This document shows positions 7,852 through 14,334 of a stretch of DNA of 28,626 nt, piece by piece. Every line of letters starts with the position of its first letter. The stretch's first letter is position 1. The notes under the pieces were generated by a model. It saw only the letters and a list, made by a program, of their open reading frames with translations, was not told the DNA's origin and ran no database searches. This stretch comes from an uncultured Eubacteriales bacterium (GTDB lineage Bacteria; Bacillota; Clostridia; Oscillospirales; Butyricicoccaceae): NCBI GenBank assembly GCA_910586105.1, contig CAJUGU010000043.1, positions 1 to 28,626 of the forward strand, read 5' to 3'. Both the position numbers and the translations under genes were made by a program.

Positions 7852-9393
7852 ATGAAGGTTTCCATCCGGATGAAGTTCTTCTCGGCGATCTGCGCGACTT
7901 CCCTTGTATTCGTTGGCGTGCTGGCGGCGCTGAACCTCTTCTTTTACGATGATTATTACCTGTTCGAGCGCCAGAAGGAACTCACCAACATCTATCAGGA
8001 GGTTGACAGCCTTTATGACGGCGACGTCAACAGCATCGCCGACGAACTGATTGAGCTGGAAAACAATTCCGGCGTGCGGCTTTCCATCATGAGCGCCGAC
8101 CTGAAAAGCCGCTTTGATTCCACGCTTGCGCAGCTGACGCCGGAGGTCGGGTTTTCCTTCTTTGGGACGCCCTTTTATCGGGTCAACCATAAGCAGCTGG
8201 GCGAATTGACCGAAAACACCCGGCAGATCCATGAAGTGCTGGCAAGCGCGGATACCGAAGAGCTTGCCAGCCGTCACTTCACGTATGTGACCACGAAAAG
8301 CGATGCGGAAGACGAAAAAGGATACCTTTCGCTCGTTGGCCTGGTGAACGGCGGGACGGAATACCTGGTCGCCCGGATGCCGTTCACCTTCATGGATCAG
8401 AATTTGTCGTTCAATTCGTTTTTCCTGATGATCGCGTCGATCTTTACGCTGTGCCTTTGCCTGGCGATCGGCTACGTCATATCGCGGCAGTTCACAAGAC
8501 CGCTGATCCAGATGGGCGATATCGCGGAATCGATCGCACGGCTGGATTTTTCCAAGAAATACGAGGGCAAGAGCCTGGACGAGGTCGGCGACCTCGGGCG
8601 GTCGATCAATTTGCTGAGCGAGCATTTGGAAGCGGCGATCAGCGAGCTTCAGCGCTCCAACGCGCAGCTTGCCGAGGAGATCCGCGAAAAGGAAAAGATC
8701 GACGCCATGCGGCGGGAATTTATCGTAAACGCCAGCCATGAGCTGAAAACGCCGATCGCGCTGATCCAGGGTTACGCGGAGGGCCTCCGGCTGGGGGTCG
8801 CCGACAATGTCGAGGATCGCGCCTATTATTGCGAGATCATTGCCGATGAAGCCGGACGCATGAATACGCTGGTCATGCAGCTGCTGCGCCTTTCCAAGCT
8901 GGAGCTGGGACGGGAAAGCACCGACCTCAGCGAGCTGGATATTCAGGAGATGTGCGCCGACGCCGTGCGGAAAACCGAGGTGCTATGGAGTGAAAAACGG
9001 CAGGGGATCCGCATGGAGGAAACTGCGGTGCGGGTCGTCAGCGACGAAAACCTGTTTTCACAGGTCATTATGAATTATTTAAGCAACGCGATCCGTTACT
9101 GCCCAGAGGGCGGCAGGATCGTGCTGTATGCCGCAGAAGAGCCCGACGGGGCGGTCACGTTTACCGTCTGGAATGAGGGCGAGGCCCTCGAAGAAGAGGA
9201 GCTGCAAAAGGTCTGGGAAAAGTTTTACCGCACCGATAAGGCGCGTTCCCGGGAATCGGGCGGCACCGGCATCGGGCTTTCCATCGTAAAAGCGATTGCG
9301 GAGACGCTTCACGCCTCCTGCGGCGCGGAAAACCGCGAGGGCGGCATTGCATTCTGGTTCCGGATGCCGAAAACGGAATCCAGTGCAGAATAA
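7852..9393 (+). CDS. Membrane sensor histidine kinase
   Basis: 513-residue HisKA/HATPase_c kinase, partner of the regulator just upstream. Visible in order are TM1 (about 9-31), an extracytoplasmic sensor of about 155 residues, TM2 (about 190-212), a HAMP linker (SRQFTRPLIQMGDIAESIA), a coiled coil, and the H-box ASHELKTPIALIQGYAEGL with phospho-His296. The N-box NYLSNAIRYCPEGG and G2-box GGTGIGLSIVKAIAE follow. All catalytic motifs are intact. GAGGGG in the end of the regulator gene supplies the ribosome binding site. The sensor has no domain I recognise. The architecture resembles Gram-positive envelope-stress or VanS-like kinases, but that is only an analogy. Confidence 0.95.
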   Translation: MKVSIRMKFFSAICATSLVFVGVLAALNLFFYDDYYLFERQKELTNIYQEVDSLYDGDVNSIADELIELENNSGVRLSIMSADLKSRFDSTLAQLTPEVGFSFFGTPFYRVNHKQLGELTENTRQIHEVLASADTEELASRHFTYVTTKSDAEDEKGYLSLVGLVNGGTEYLVARMPFTFMDQNLSFNSFFLMIASIFTLCLCLAIGYVISRQFTRPLIQMGDIAESIARLDFSKKYEGKSLDEVGDLGRSINLLSEHLEAAISELQRSNAQLAEEIREKEKIDAMRREFIVNASHELKTPIALIQGYAEGLRLGVADNVEDRAYYCEIIADEAGRMNTLVMQLLRLSKLELGRESTDLSELDIQEMCADAVRKTEVLWSEKRQGIRMEETAVRVVSDENLFSQVIMNYLSNAIRYCPEGGRIVLYAAEEPDGAVTFTVWNEGEALEEEELQKVWEKFYRTDKARSRESGGTGIGLSIVKAIAETLHASCGAENREGGIAFWFRMPKTESSAE

Positions 9394-9415
9394 AAAGGAG
9401 ATCGGGAGGAAAATC

Positions 9416-9655
9416 ATGGAACAATATACGATCCGTTTGGATACAATCGGCAGGGTCAAAACATTTGTGAATCTGGTCAACCGGTTCGACAACGACTTTG
9501 ATCTGCTGGCCGGACGCTATGTGATCGACGCAAAATCGATCATGGGCATTTTCAGCCTTGATTTGGAGGATACGCTGACTTTGCAGGTACACGGCCCGGT
9601 ATCCGCCGAACTGGAAGCCGCTCTGGAGGAATACCGGGTGAAGGACGCCGAATAA
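9416..9655 (+). CDS. HPr-like protein lacking the phosphocarrier histidine
   Basis: 79-residue protein with the fold signature of the PTS phosphocarrier HPr. The regulatory-site segment VIDAKSIMGIFSLDL matches the Ser46 region of HPr/Crh (Ser41 here), and the C-terminal helix LEAALEEY also fits. The active-site loop that should carry His15 (GIHARPA) is replaced by DTIGRVKTF, and the only His in the protein is near residue 59. It therefore cannot be a normal PTS phosphocarrier, but could still be Ser-phosphorylated like Crh. ATG at 9416 has GGGAGGA 5 nt upstream and a second AAAGGAG just after the kinase stop. It is probably co-transcribed with the two-component genes. Similar degenerate HPr proteins occur in Clostridia; function unknown. 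Confidence 0.8.
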   Translation: MEQYTIRLDTIGRVKTFVNLVNRFDNDFDLLAGRYVIDAKSIMGIFSLDLEDTLTLQVHGPVSAELEAALEEYRVKDAE

Positions 9656-9738
9656 AAGCCGGCGTTTGGAAACCGCGTTCCCATTCCTGCGGGCATATTC
9701 GCTGTCCCGAAGGAGAACCTCACCACAAGACCCCATCT

Positions 9739-9795
9739 AAAACGGCGCCGTTTTCGGACGATTCCTTTTGGAAGCATCCGGGACGGCGCCGTTTT
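9739..9795. terminator. Long bidirectional terminator after the HPr-like gene
   Basis: Outer arms AAAACGGCGCCGT (9739-9751) and ACGGCGCCGTTTT (9783-9795) are perfect 13-bp complements. Inner CGGA/TCCG and TTCC/GGAA pairs and a TTTT loop extend the stem. A 5' A-run and 3' T-run allow function on both strands. Each outer arm is itself palindromic. Confidence 0.78.
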
Positions 9796-9827
9796 GTTGA
9801 TCCGGTTTGGGATTTTGACGTTATGGC

Positions 9828-9856
9828 TTGCAGTAAAGAAGGGTATGTGTTATAGT
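9828..9856 (+). promoter_or_regulatory. Extended -10 promoter of the YdeI-like gene
   Basis: TTGCAG (9828-9833), a 17-bp spacer and TATAGT (9851-9856), with an extended -10 TG at 9848-9849, lie 55 bp before the gene. Confidence 0.65.
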
Positions 9857-9910
9857 TAGAGCAATAAGGCCGGGACGCTTTGCGCCTGTCCTGTAAAGGA
9901 GGCAGATGGG

Positions 9911-10177
9911 ATGGAGTATATGCTGCACTTTGCCAGCCGGGCAGAATTCCGGGATTGGCTCAGTGAGCACTGCCTGACCACTGATGGCGTATGGCTTTTA
10001 TTTGGAAAGGCTGGCGGGCCGAAAACCCTGAAGGCTGCGGAAGCCCTTGAGGAAGCGCTTTGCTTCGGATGGATCGATGGGCAAATGCAAAGCCTTGACG
10101 CAAAAACGGACGCCGGACGGGAAAAACGGATCGCCTGGATGGTCGACCGGCTGAATAAAAATTTGAAACCGATGTGA
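9911..10177 (+). CDS. YdeI/OmdA-family protein with a large internal deletion
   Basis: 88 residues. Residues 1-60 match the N-terminus of YdeI/OmdA-family proteins (FASRAEFRDWLSEHC, then EALCFGWIDGQMQSLD), a family linked to peptide/bacteriocin tolerance. Full members are about 180-200 residues and continue after GWIDG with a YxxYFxxRxxxSxWS segment. Here the next residues, DAKTDAGREKRIAWMVDRLNKNLKPM (split at about residue 63), look like the family's C-terminal helix. About 100 residues of the middle appear to be missing in frame. AAAGGAGG 8 nt upstream and a good promoter suggest it is still expressed. It is probably a decaying gene, less likely a deliberate mini-protein. The deletion is inferred from memory of the family, not from an alignment. 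Confidence 0.7.
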   Translation: MEYMLHFASRAEFRDWLSEHCLTTDGVWLLFGKAGGPKTLKAAEALEEALCFGWIDGQMQSLDAKTDAGREKRIAWMVDRLNKNLKPM

Positions 10178-10193
10178 ATTTCGAGGGAATGAA

Positions 10194-10230
10194 AAACAGG
10201 GGGTTATCCATGTTGGATAACCCCCTGTTT
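10194..10230. terminator. Terminator after the YdeI-like gene
   Basis: A perfect 16-bp stem, AAACAGGGGGTTATCC / GGATAACCCCCTGTTT, with a 5-nt loop, 17 bp after the stop codon. The 3' side continues GGTTGTTTT; the A-rich 5' side would let it act on the minus strand too. Confidence 0.75.
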
Positions 10231-10368
10231 GGTTGTTTTATGATATGGGAAAACCTTCGCTGCTTTTTCCAAATTCCGTCGAATTGTACCTTCAAATCCA
10301 TCACCTGCATTTCCTGATTTGAGAATAACACAAAAATACGGTAAATGCAATCGGTAGAGAGCGGTATG

Positions 10369-10426
10369 AAAAAAAGAGTGCTGCGCAAGATCGTCCTGAA
10401 ATGGAGGACGCAGAAGGGCAGCACTC
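10369..10426 (-). terminator. Intrinsic terminator of tepA
   Basis: On the minus strand, GAGTGCTGC (10426-10418) pairs with GCAGCACTC (10384-10376). An inner 6-bp stem (CGTCCT/AGGACG) and seven T follow (10375-10369). It lies about 60 bp beyond the tepA stop. The rest of 10231-10487 holds no gene that I can support. Confidence 0.87.
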
Positions 10427-10487
10427 CGATTGATTCAATGGTTCGGACAGATGTCCGGATGGACGGTTTGGAATCCCATCGTTCTGT

Positions 10488-11204
10488 TTAGGCCTGGGCA
10501 GGCTGACCGTTCTCCGCAGATCGGTCGGAAAGGATCATTTCATGCAGCGATTCAAGCGCGTCATGCAGGGTGCCGACTTCATCAATCAGGCCGCATTCGA
10601 CGGCTTCGCGGCCTCCGACGACGGTTCCGATATCGGTCGACATTTGCCCGGTCGCCATCATAAGCTGCTCAAAGCGTTCGCTGGAAATGCGGGAATGTCC
10701 GGTGACAAAGCCTACGATCCGATCTTGAATGGATTGGAAATATTCATAAGTGGTCGGGGAGGCGATCACAACGCCGCTCATTCGCACCGGATGGATCGTC
10801 ATAGCGGCGGAAGCGGCGATAAAACTTTTCCGCGCCGCAACGGCCAACGGGACGCCGATCGAATGCCCGCCGCCCAGCACAAGGCTGACGGTCGGCTTTT
10901 TCATTCCGGCGATCAGTTCCGCGATCGCAAGCCCGGCTTCTACATCGCCGCCCACGGTGTTGATCAATACAAGTAAGCCGTCGATCTCTTCCATTTCTTC
11001 CACGGCGGTGATTTGTGGAATGATGTGTTCATATTTCGTCGTTTTCGTTTGTGCAGGCGCTTCCATATGCCCTTCGATTTGCCCAATGATTGTGATACAG
11101 TGGATTGTTCCCCTGGTCGTATGGGTGGTGATCGACCCCGTTTGGCCGATCGCATCCTGCGATGGAGCGGGGATCTCCTGCGGGTTATTCACAGCTTCGC
11201 TCAT
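10488..11204 (-). CDS. tepA: ClpP-like serine protease of the TepA family
   Basis: 238-residue member of the ClpP/crotonase-fold peptidases, resembling Bacillus TepA (translocation-enhancing protein, about 245 residues), which is thought to degrade secretion-related peptides. INTVGGDVEAGLAIAELI precedes the nucleophile region GGGHSIGVPLA with Ser115, and MTIHPVRMSG supplies His138. GGREAVECGLIDEVG is the usual C-terminal dyad-domain segment. The N-terminal ~30 residues are polar and likely disordered, with no signal peptide. ATG at 11204 is chosen because AGGAG lies 8 nt upstream; the longer open frame to 11522 runs through the DnaA-box region and is not coding. It usually sits next to ftsK/spoIIIE in Firmicutes, but not here. 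Confidence 0.9.
   Translation of the reverse strand: MSEAVNNPQEIPAPSQDAIGQTGSITTHTTRGTIHCITIIGQIEGHMEAPAQTKTTKYEHIIPQITAVEEMEEIDGLLVLINTVGGDVEAGLAIAELIAGMKKPTVSLVLGGGHSIGVPLAVAARKSFIAASAAMTIHPVRMSGVVIASPTTYEYFQSIQDRIVGFVTGHSRISSERFEQLMMATGQMSTDIGTVVGGREAVECGLIDEVGTLHDALESLHEMILSDRSAENGQPAQA
11185..11193 (+). promoter_or_regulatory. Isolated DnaA-box 9-mer inside tepA
   Basis: TTATTCACA fits the DnaA-box consensus TTATNCACA. It lies in codons near the tepA start, about 150 bp from the main cluster. Confidence 0.45.
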
Positions 11205-11327
11205 AAAAGCTACTCCTTTCAGCAGTACAGGTTTCACTCTGTTTATTCTGCGAAATAGAGCCGATTTTATGCGTTTTGCAAACATTTCAGGCAACAATAT
11301 ACACTCTGTAAAGCCGATTTCTGTCGA

Positions 11328-11333
11328 ATTATA
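11328..11333 (-). promoter_or_regulatory. Possible -10 element of tepA
   Basis: Read on the minus strand this is a perfect TATAAT, about 125 nt before the tepA start. There is no good -35 at 17 bp; that place is occupied by the first DnaA box, so DnaA could repress or activate here. Confidence 0.45.
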
Positions 11334-11340
11334 CGCGAAG

Positions 11341-11395
11341 TTATCCACATTACCCACAGAGTTATCCACAGTTGTGAATAACTTTCTGTGCATAA
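11341..11395. promoter_or_regulatory. Cluster of five DnaA-box-like sites
   Basis: In 55 bp there are TTATCCACA (11341-11349), TTACCCACA (11350-11358) and TTATCCACA (11362-11370) on the plus strand. TTATTCACA (11381-11373) and TTATGCACA (11395-11387) follow on the minus strand. Two match the consensus perfectly and two others fit TTATNCACA. The preceding ~60 bp is AT-richer than the surroundings. It could be a replication origin, a DnaA-titrating or regulatory cluster like those known in B. subtilis, or a DnaA-controlled tepA promoter. The gyrBA orientation argues against a main origin here. Confidence 0.8.
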
Positions 11396-11459
11396 CTTTG
11401 GACAGACAAGGAAAGCGCTGCGAAGCGCACTGCACCGGAATTTGATCTTTCGAGCAATC

Positions 11460-11499
11460 GAAAATGACCGGCCGGATATCTGATCCTGCGGTCATTTTC
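11460..11499. terminator. Possible bidirectional terminator downstream of the DUF3472 gene
   Basis: GAAAATGACCG (11460-11470) and CGGTCATTTTC (11489-11499) form a perfect 11-bp stem with an 18-nt loop. It lies 215 bp past the DUF3472 stop on the minus strand and has only short T-runs. A small GNRA-capped hairpin, GCGCT-GCGA-AGCGC, lies at about 11415-11428. The remaining 11500-11714 contains nothing I can identify. Confidence 0.5.
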
Positions 11500-11714
11500 A
11501 TAATGATTAGGAGGGAAAGCAACCGTCAATGGCCTTTGCCGTGGCGGAAGGAGCTGCTCCCAATCATTTCCGTTTTGCAGTTTTCCTGTAGGCCTGTTTC
11601 GCAGGGAGCCGGAGCCGCAGCGCCGGCGACGCTGGCGGCCCTCTGTCAGCCTGCGCGTCATAAAGGATCTTTAAAGTGGTGGACGTTCGTAAAACCGTCC
11701 ATAATACGGAGCGT

Positions 11715-13058
11715 TTACTTCAACGGTTTCCCGTCCAGGGGATCGCCGCTCTCCCGGTTCTGGATCGCAAGTTGTCCTGTTTTTTCCGTGAGGCCCCAGC
11801 CGGGAACGCCGGTGGAGATCATGTAGAATGTGTTTGCATCCGCGCCAGCTTGCCAGCTGCCATAGGCATTCGCATGAATGTTGGTTGTTCGGGAATAGAT
11901 GTAGTTTGTATTGGTTACATCACGCCAGCCTTCGCTGGTATGAATACGGACGTTGGTAAATTCCAACGAGCGTACCTGACTGGCATGCTGTTTCAGGTAG
12001 TTTTCTGAGAAAAGTGCCATGGAGCCAATAAAACTGCTGTTCTTTATGCCGATGTCGTAGGTACACATATGAGTCCATTCATTTGTAACCAGATCCTGAA
12101 ACCACTGTTCCACAGTGGTGTTGCCGGTAGTTTCCGAGGTACCGCATCGCAGCAGCATCCGATACCAGCGGCCTGCCTTCCAGTTATAGGGGAGCAGGGT
12201 CTGCGAGCCATTGCCCTCAACACCGGTAAATTCGTCTATGTTCGTTTGCTCTGCGGTATAAGTCCTTTTCGGGTGGATGGTCGTTACCTTGCCGTTTTTA
12301 TCCGTACAGCTGATGTCCCACATCGATATAATGGAGTTGCTTGCTTTGCCTTCAGCTCCCTGCTGTAAGCCCGCATAGAGGGAGGGATAGCCATGATTAT
12401 TGACGGATGCATATTGGCTTTCCAGACTGGAAAAATCCAGATATCCGTTAAACAAACAGCTGTAGGTACCATAGGGGATGAAGTCCGAATTGAAGTCCAC
12501 GCTGTAGGCATCATACCGGACGCCCTTGTCTACGGAAAGCCAGGTAGACAGATAAGGGGAGCGCTCGTCGCCAGACCGGGCCGCGAGCTGTGCCGTGGTG
12601 GGGAACTGGAAGATTTTTGACCACGCGCGGCCGATATGGAACCGACCGGAATGGAGCAATTTGCCTGACGCATAGATTTCCGCCGTATGCAGGCCGGCGG
12701 TAAGATATTTCTGGTTGCTGTGATATACATGGATCCTGGCGGTCTTGCCCGGCTGCAATGTAATATCTGCCCAGCGCAGTTCTTCCCCGCCGTCGATGCG
12801 GATATAGGTATTTTGGAGGGTCACAGCCGACCCCGAGGCATTGGTCAGCTCGACGCATAGGGTGACGAATTCGTCTTCGCCGCACCCGTCAAGGGAGGCC
12901 AATTCATCTGTCCAGCGTACAAAGGTTTCTTTGGAAATGGAATAGACTGCGGTTTTGAAGGATACGGTGACGTTGCTGCTTTGGACTGCGGAGGCGGTTC
13001 CAAATCCGCACCCGACCACAAGGATCAGGCACAGCAGGAAGGACAGGATTCGTTTCAT
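11715..13058 (-). CDS. Secreted DUF3472-domain protein
   Basis: 447-residue exported protein of unknown function. The N-terminus MKRILSFLLCLILVVGC is a signal sequence; VVGC fits a lipobox with Cys17, but ASA just after it also allows signal peptidase I cleavage. Residues ~30-150 form a beta-rich segment, perhaps a carbohydrate-binding-type sandwich. Residues ~200-400 resemble DUF3472: the SMWD segment, GVEGNGSQTLLPYNWKAGRWY, the WFQDLVTNEWTHMCTYD region, SFIGSMALFSENY and SEGWRDVTN. This family is found on surface and polysaccharide-associated proteins of gut bacteria, but no reaction is established. GGAAG precedes the ATG, and a near-consensus promoter is 66 bp upstream. It appears to be a single-gene transcript. 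Confidence 0.78.
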   Translation of the reverse strand: MKRILSFLLCLILVVGCGFGTASAVQSSNVTVSFKTAVYSISKETFVRWTDELASLDGCGEDEFVTLCVELTNASGSAVTLQNTYIRIDGGEELRWADITLQPGKTARIHVYHSNQKYLTAGLHTAEIYASGKLLHSGRFHIGRAWSKIFQFPTTAQLAARSGDERSPYLSTWLSVDKGVRYDAYSVDFNSDFIPYGTYSCLFNGYLDFSSLESQYASVNNHGYPSLYAGLQQGAEGKASNSIISMWDISCTDKNGKVTTIHPKRTYTAEQTNIDEFTGVEGNGSQTLLPYNWKAGRWYRMLLRCGTSETTGNTTVEQWFQDLVTNEWTHMCTYDIGIKNSSFIGSMALFSENYLKQHASQVRSLEFTNVRIHTSEGWRDVTNTNYIYSRTTNIHANAYGSWQAGADANTFYMISTGVPGWGLTEKTGQLAIQNRESGDPLDGKPLK

Positions 13059-13123
13059 GAAAATAACTTCCTTTCCGTTCTGTAAATTTTATCGCGCGAT
13101 TCCAAATACTGGTTTATAAAATA

Positions 13124-13152
13124 AGTATAGCATGAATGCAGGAGGTTGTCAA
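13124..13152 (-). promoter_or_regulatory. Strong sigma-A promoter of the DUF3472 gene
   Basis: On the minus strand: TTGACA (13152-13147), an exact 17-bp spacer and TATACT (13129-13124), 66 bp before the start codon. Confidence 0.88.
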
Positions 13153-13199
13153 CCTAAGAGCAATAATACAAGGATTTCGATTTTAACAACGGAGTGCGG

Positions 13200-13295
13200 A
13201 TGAATAAATTTAAGCAACCGGCGCATGACTTGAAAAACAGACCTGTCCCGGCAGAAAACCCGAAAAAGGCGCAGACTTTCCCTGGGGAAAGTTGA
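13200..13295 (+). CDS. Possible 31-residue small protein
   Basis: A short open frame, MNKFKQPAHDLKNRPVPAEN and on to FPGES, rich in Lys, Pro and Asn. GGAG lies 5 nt before ATG 13200. Its last codons form a hairpin (ACTTTCC 13275-13281 / GGAAAGT 13286-13292). There is no strong promoter and no recognisable family. The composition resembles small soluble or spore-type peptides but that is not evidence of function. Confidence 0.3.
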   Translation: MNKFKQPAHDLKNRPVPAENPKKAQTFPGES

Positions 13296-13903
13296 TTTCC
13301 TTGTGAAAGGATATGGATTATCCAGAGCTGCGATACAAAATTTTTAGGAAATTTTCAAGAAGGAGCGGATCGCAGAACACTCTGGTAACGCGTTTCAAGG
13401 CGATCTTTCGATTGCAAAAAGATTGAGTATGGAAACACAGGTACAATTCCGCATATCCAATGCAAAAACAGTGAATTAAAAATATAATTTTGTGGCACGA
13501 TGGAAGTGACAATGTTTGGCGTGGCAGCAGATTTTATACGGAACTTCGGCGGGATTTACAGTAACGATCGCTACGATAGGCAGCTGACAGTTTGCGATAG
13601 CCCCGGCTCTCTGTAAATTGCTCACGGCGTTTCCTATAAAACCGAATCCCTGCCGGTCTCCGGGATCGACGGCTTCCATACTTCCACAGGCTTTGCCAGT
13701 CTCCACTGTTTCAGCAGATTTTCCGGTTCAGGACGGGAGCTTCCCCGCCTTTTTCAACGCATCGATGGCGTAAAATCCGGCATAACCGGACAGGCTGGTT
13801 ATTTCCCCGTCCCGCATTTCCGAAAAGCATCTCCAGTTGTCTTCGCCCCGTCCGTGCAGCCAATTCCTGCCGTCCATCTCACTCGGCCCGCAGACCCCCG
13901 CCG
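13296..13903. other. 608-bp stretch without a supportable gene
   Basis: Several short open stretches exist on both strands, but none has a ribosome binding site plus a recognisable sequence. The minus frame from 13976 to 13728 (ending GFYAIDALKKAGKLPS) overlaps the next gene in another frame and could be the remains of a frameshifted gene. A plus-strand stretch at about 13343-13460 reads through without a start codon. The composition is AT-richer between 13300 and 13520. I read this as decayed coding sequence. Confidence 0.4.
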
Positions 13904-14122
13904 TTAGGATCTTCGCATCTTTAAAAGCTGTCCCGGCAGAGGACGCGCCCGGACCTGGCTCAGGCCGAGGTTGCATGTATCATCTTTGAAGTTCTCCCTG
14001 CGGATGGGCCGCAGTTCTACCAGCCACCACCTGATAAAACGTGCAGCCGCACTCGTCGCGGAATGTTCCTTGAACATATCCCCGATGTGAATGTTTTCAT
14101 TGGTTGGTCGTTTCGTTCCCAT
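13904..14122 (-). CDS. Hypothetical protein, possibly a frameshifted gene start
   Basis: 72 residues, beginning MGTKRPTNENIHIGDMFKEH, then AAARFIRWWLVELRPIRREN. The C-terminal third (LSQVRARPLPGQLLKMRRS) looks unlike coding sequence. An overlapping minus frame continues to 13728 with a more protein-like sequence, which suggests a frameshift near 13975. An extended -10 promoter lies 32 bp upstream and a G-rich ribosome binding site is present. No family recognised. Confidence 0.4.
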   Translation of the reverse strand: MGTKRPTNENIHIGDMFKEHSATSAAARFIRWWLVELRPIRRENFKDDTCNLGLSQVRARPLPGQLLKMRRS

Positions 14123-14153
14123 ATGGATCCCCCGTTTCTCATGTGCTGTGGAT

Positions 14154-14162
14154 AGTATAACA
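14154..14162 (-). promoter_or_regulatory. Extended -10 promoter of the 72-residue gene
   Basis: On the minus strand, TGTTATACT is a near-perfect extended -10, 32 bp before the ATG at 14122. No clear -35. Confidence 0.5.
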
Positions 14163-14210
14163 CACTGTTTTTCTTGAACAGGACGGACGTATTGCCGTAT
14201 TGTGAAAAAC

Positions 14211-14241
14211 AAAAAACCGGCGGGAACGGCGCCGGTTTTTT
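14211..14241 (-). terminator. Terminator of the LCP gene
   Basis: AAAAAACCGGC (14211-14221) and GCCGGTTTTTT (14231-14241) form a perfect 11-bp stem. On the minus strand it ends in T6-G-T5, about 95 bp beyond the LCP stop. Confidence 0.85.
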
Positions 14242-14334
14242 GTATTAGCCCGGTATTCAAAAGACGGGGGACAGTGAATGCGCAGCCCTTGCGCATTTGC
14301 CACCTCCGATTAGGAATATAGGTTTTTATGTTAT

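Noticed and set aside
11341..11395. Calling the DnaA-box cluster the chromosomal origin outright
   Set aside because: No dnaA nearby, no clear unwinding element, and gyrBA would then be on the lagging strand. Kept as a candidate regulatory or titration site.
11205..11522. 106-residue upstream extension of TepA
   Set aside because: It would translate the DnaA-box region and promoter; the ATG at 11204 has a proper ribosome binding site.
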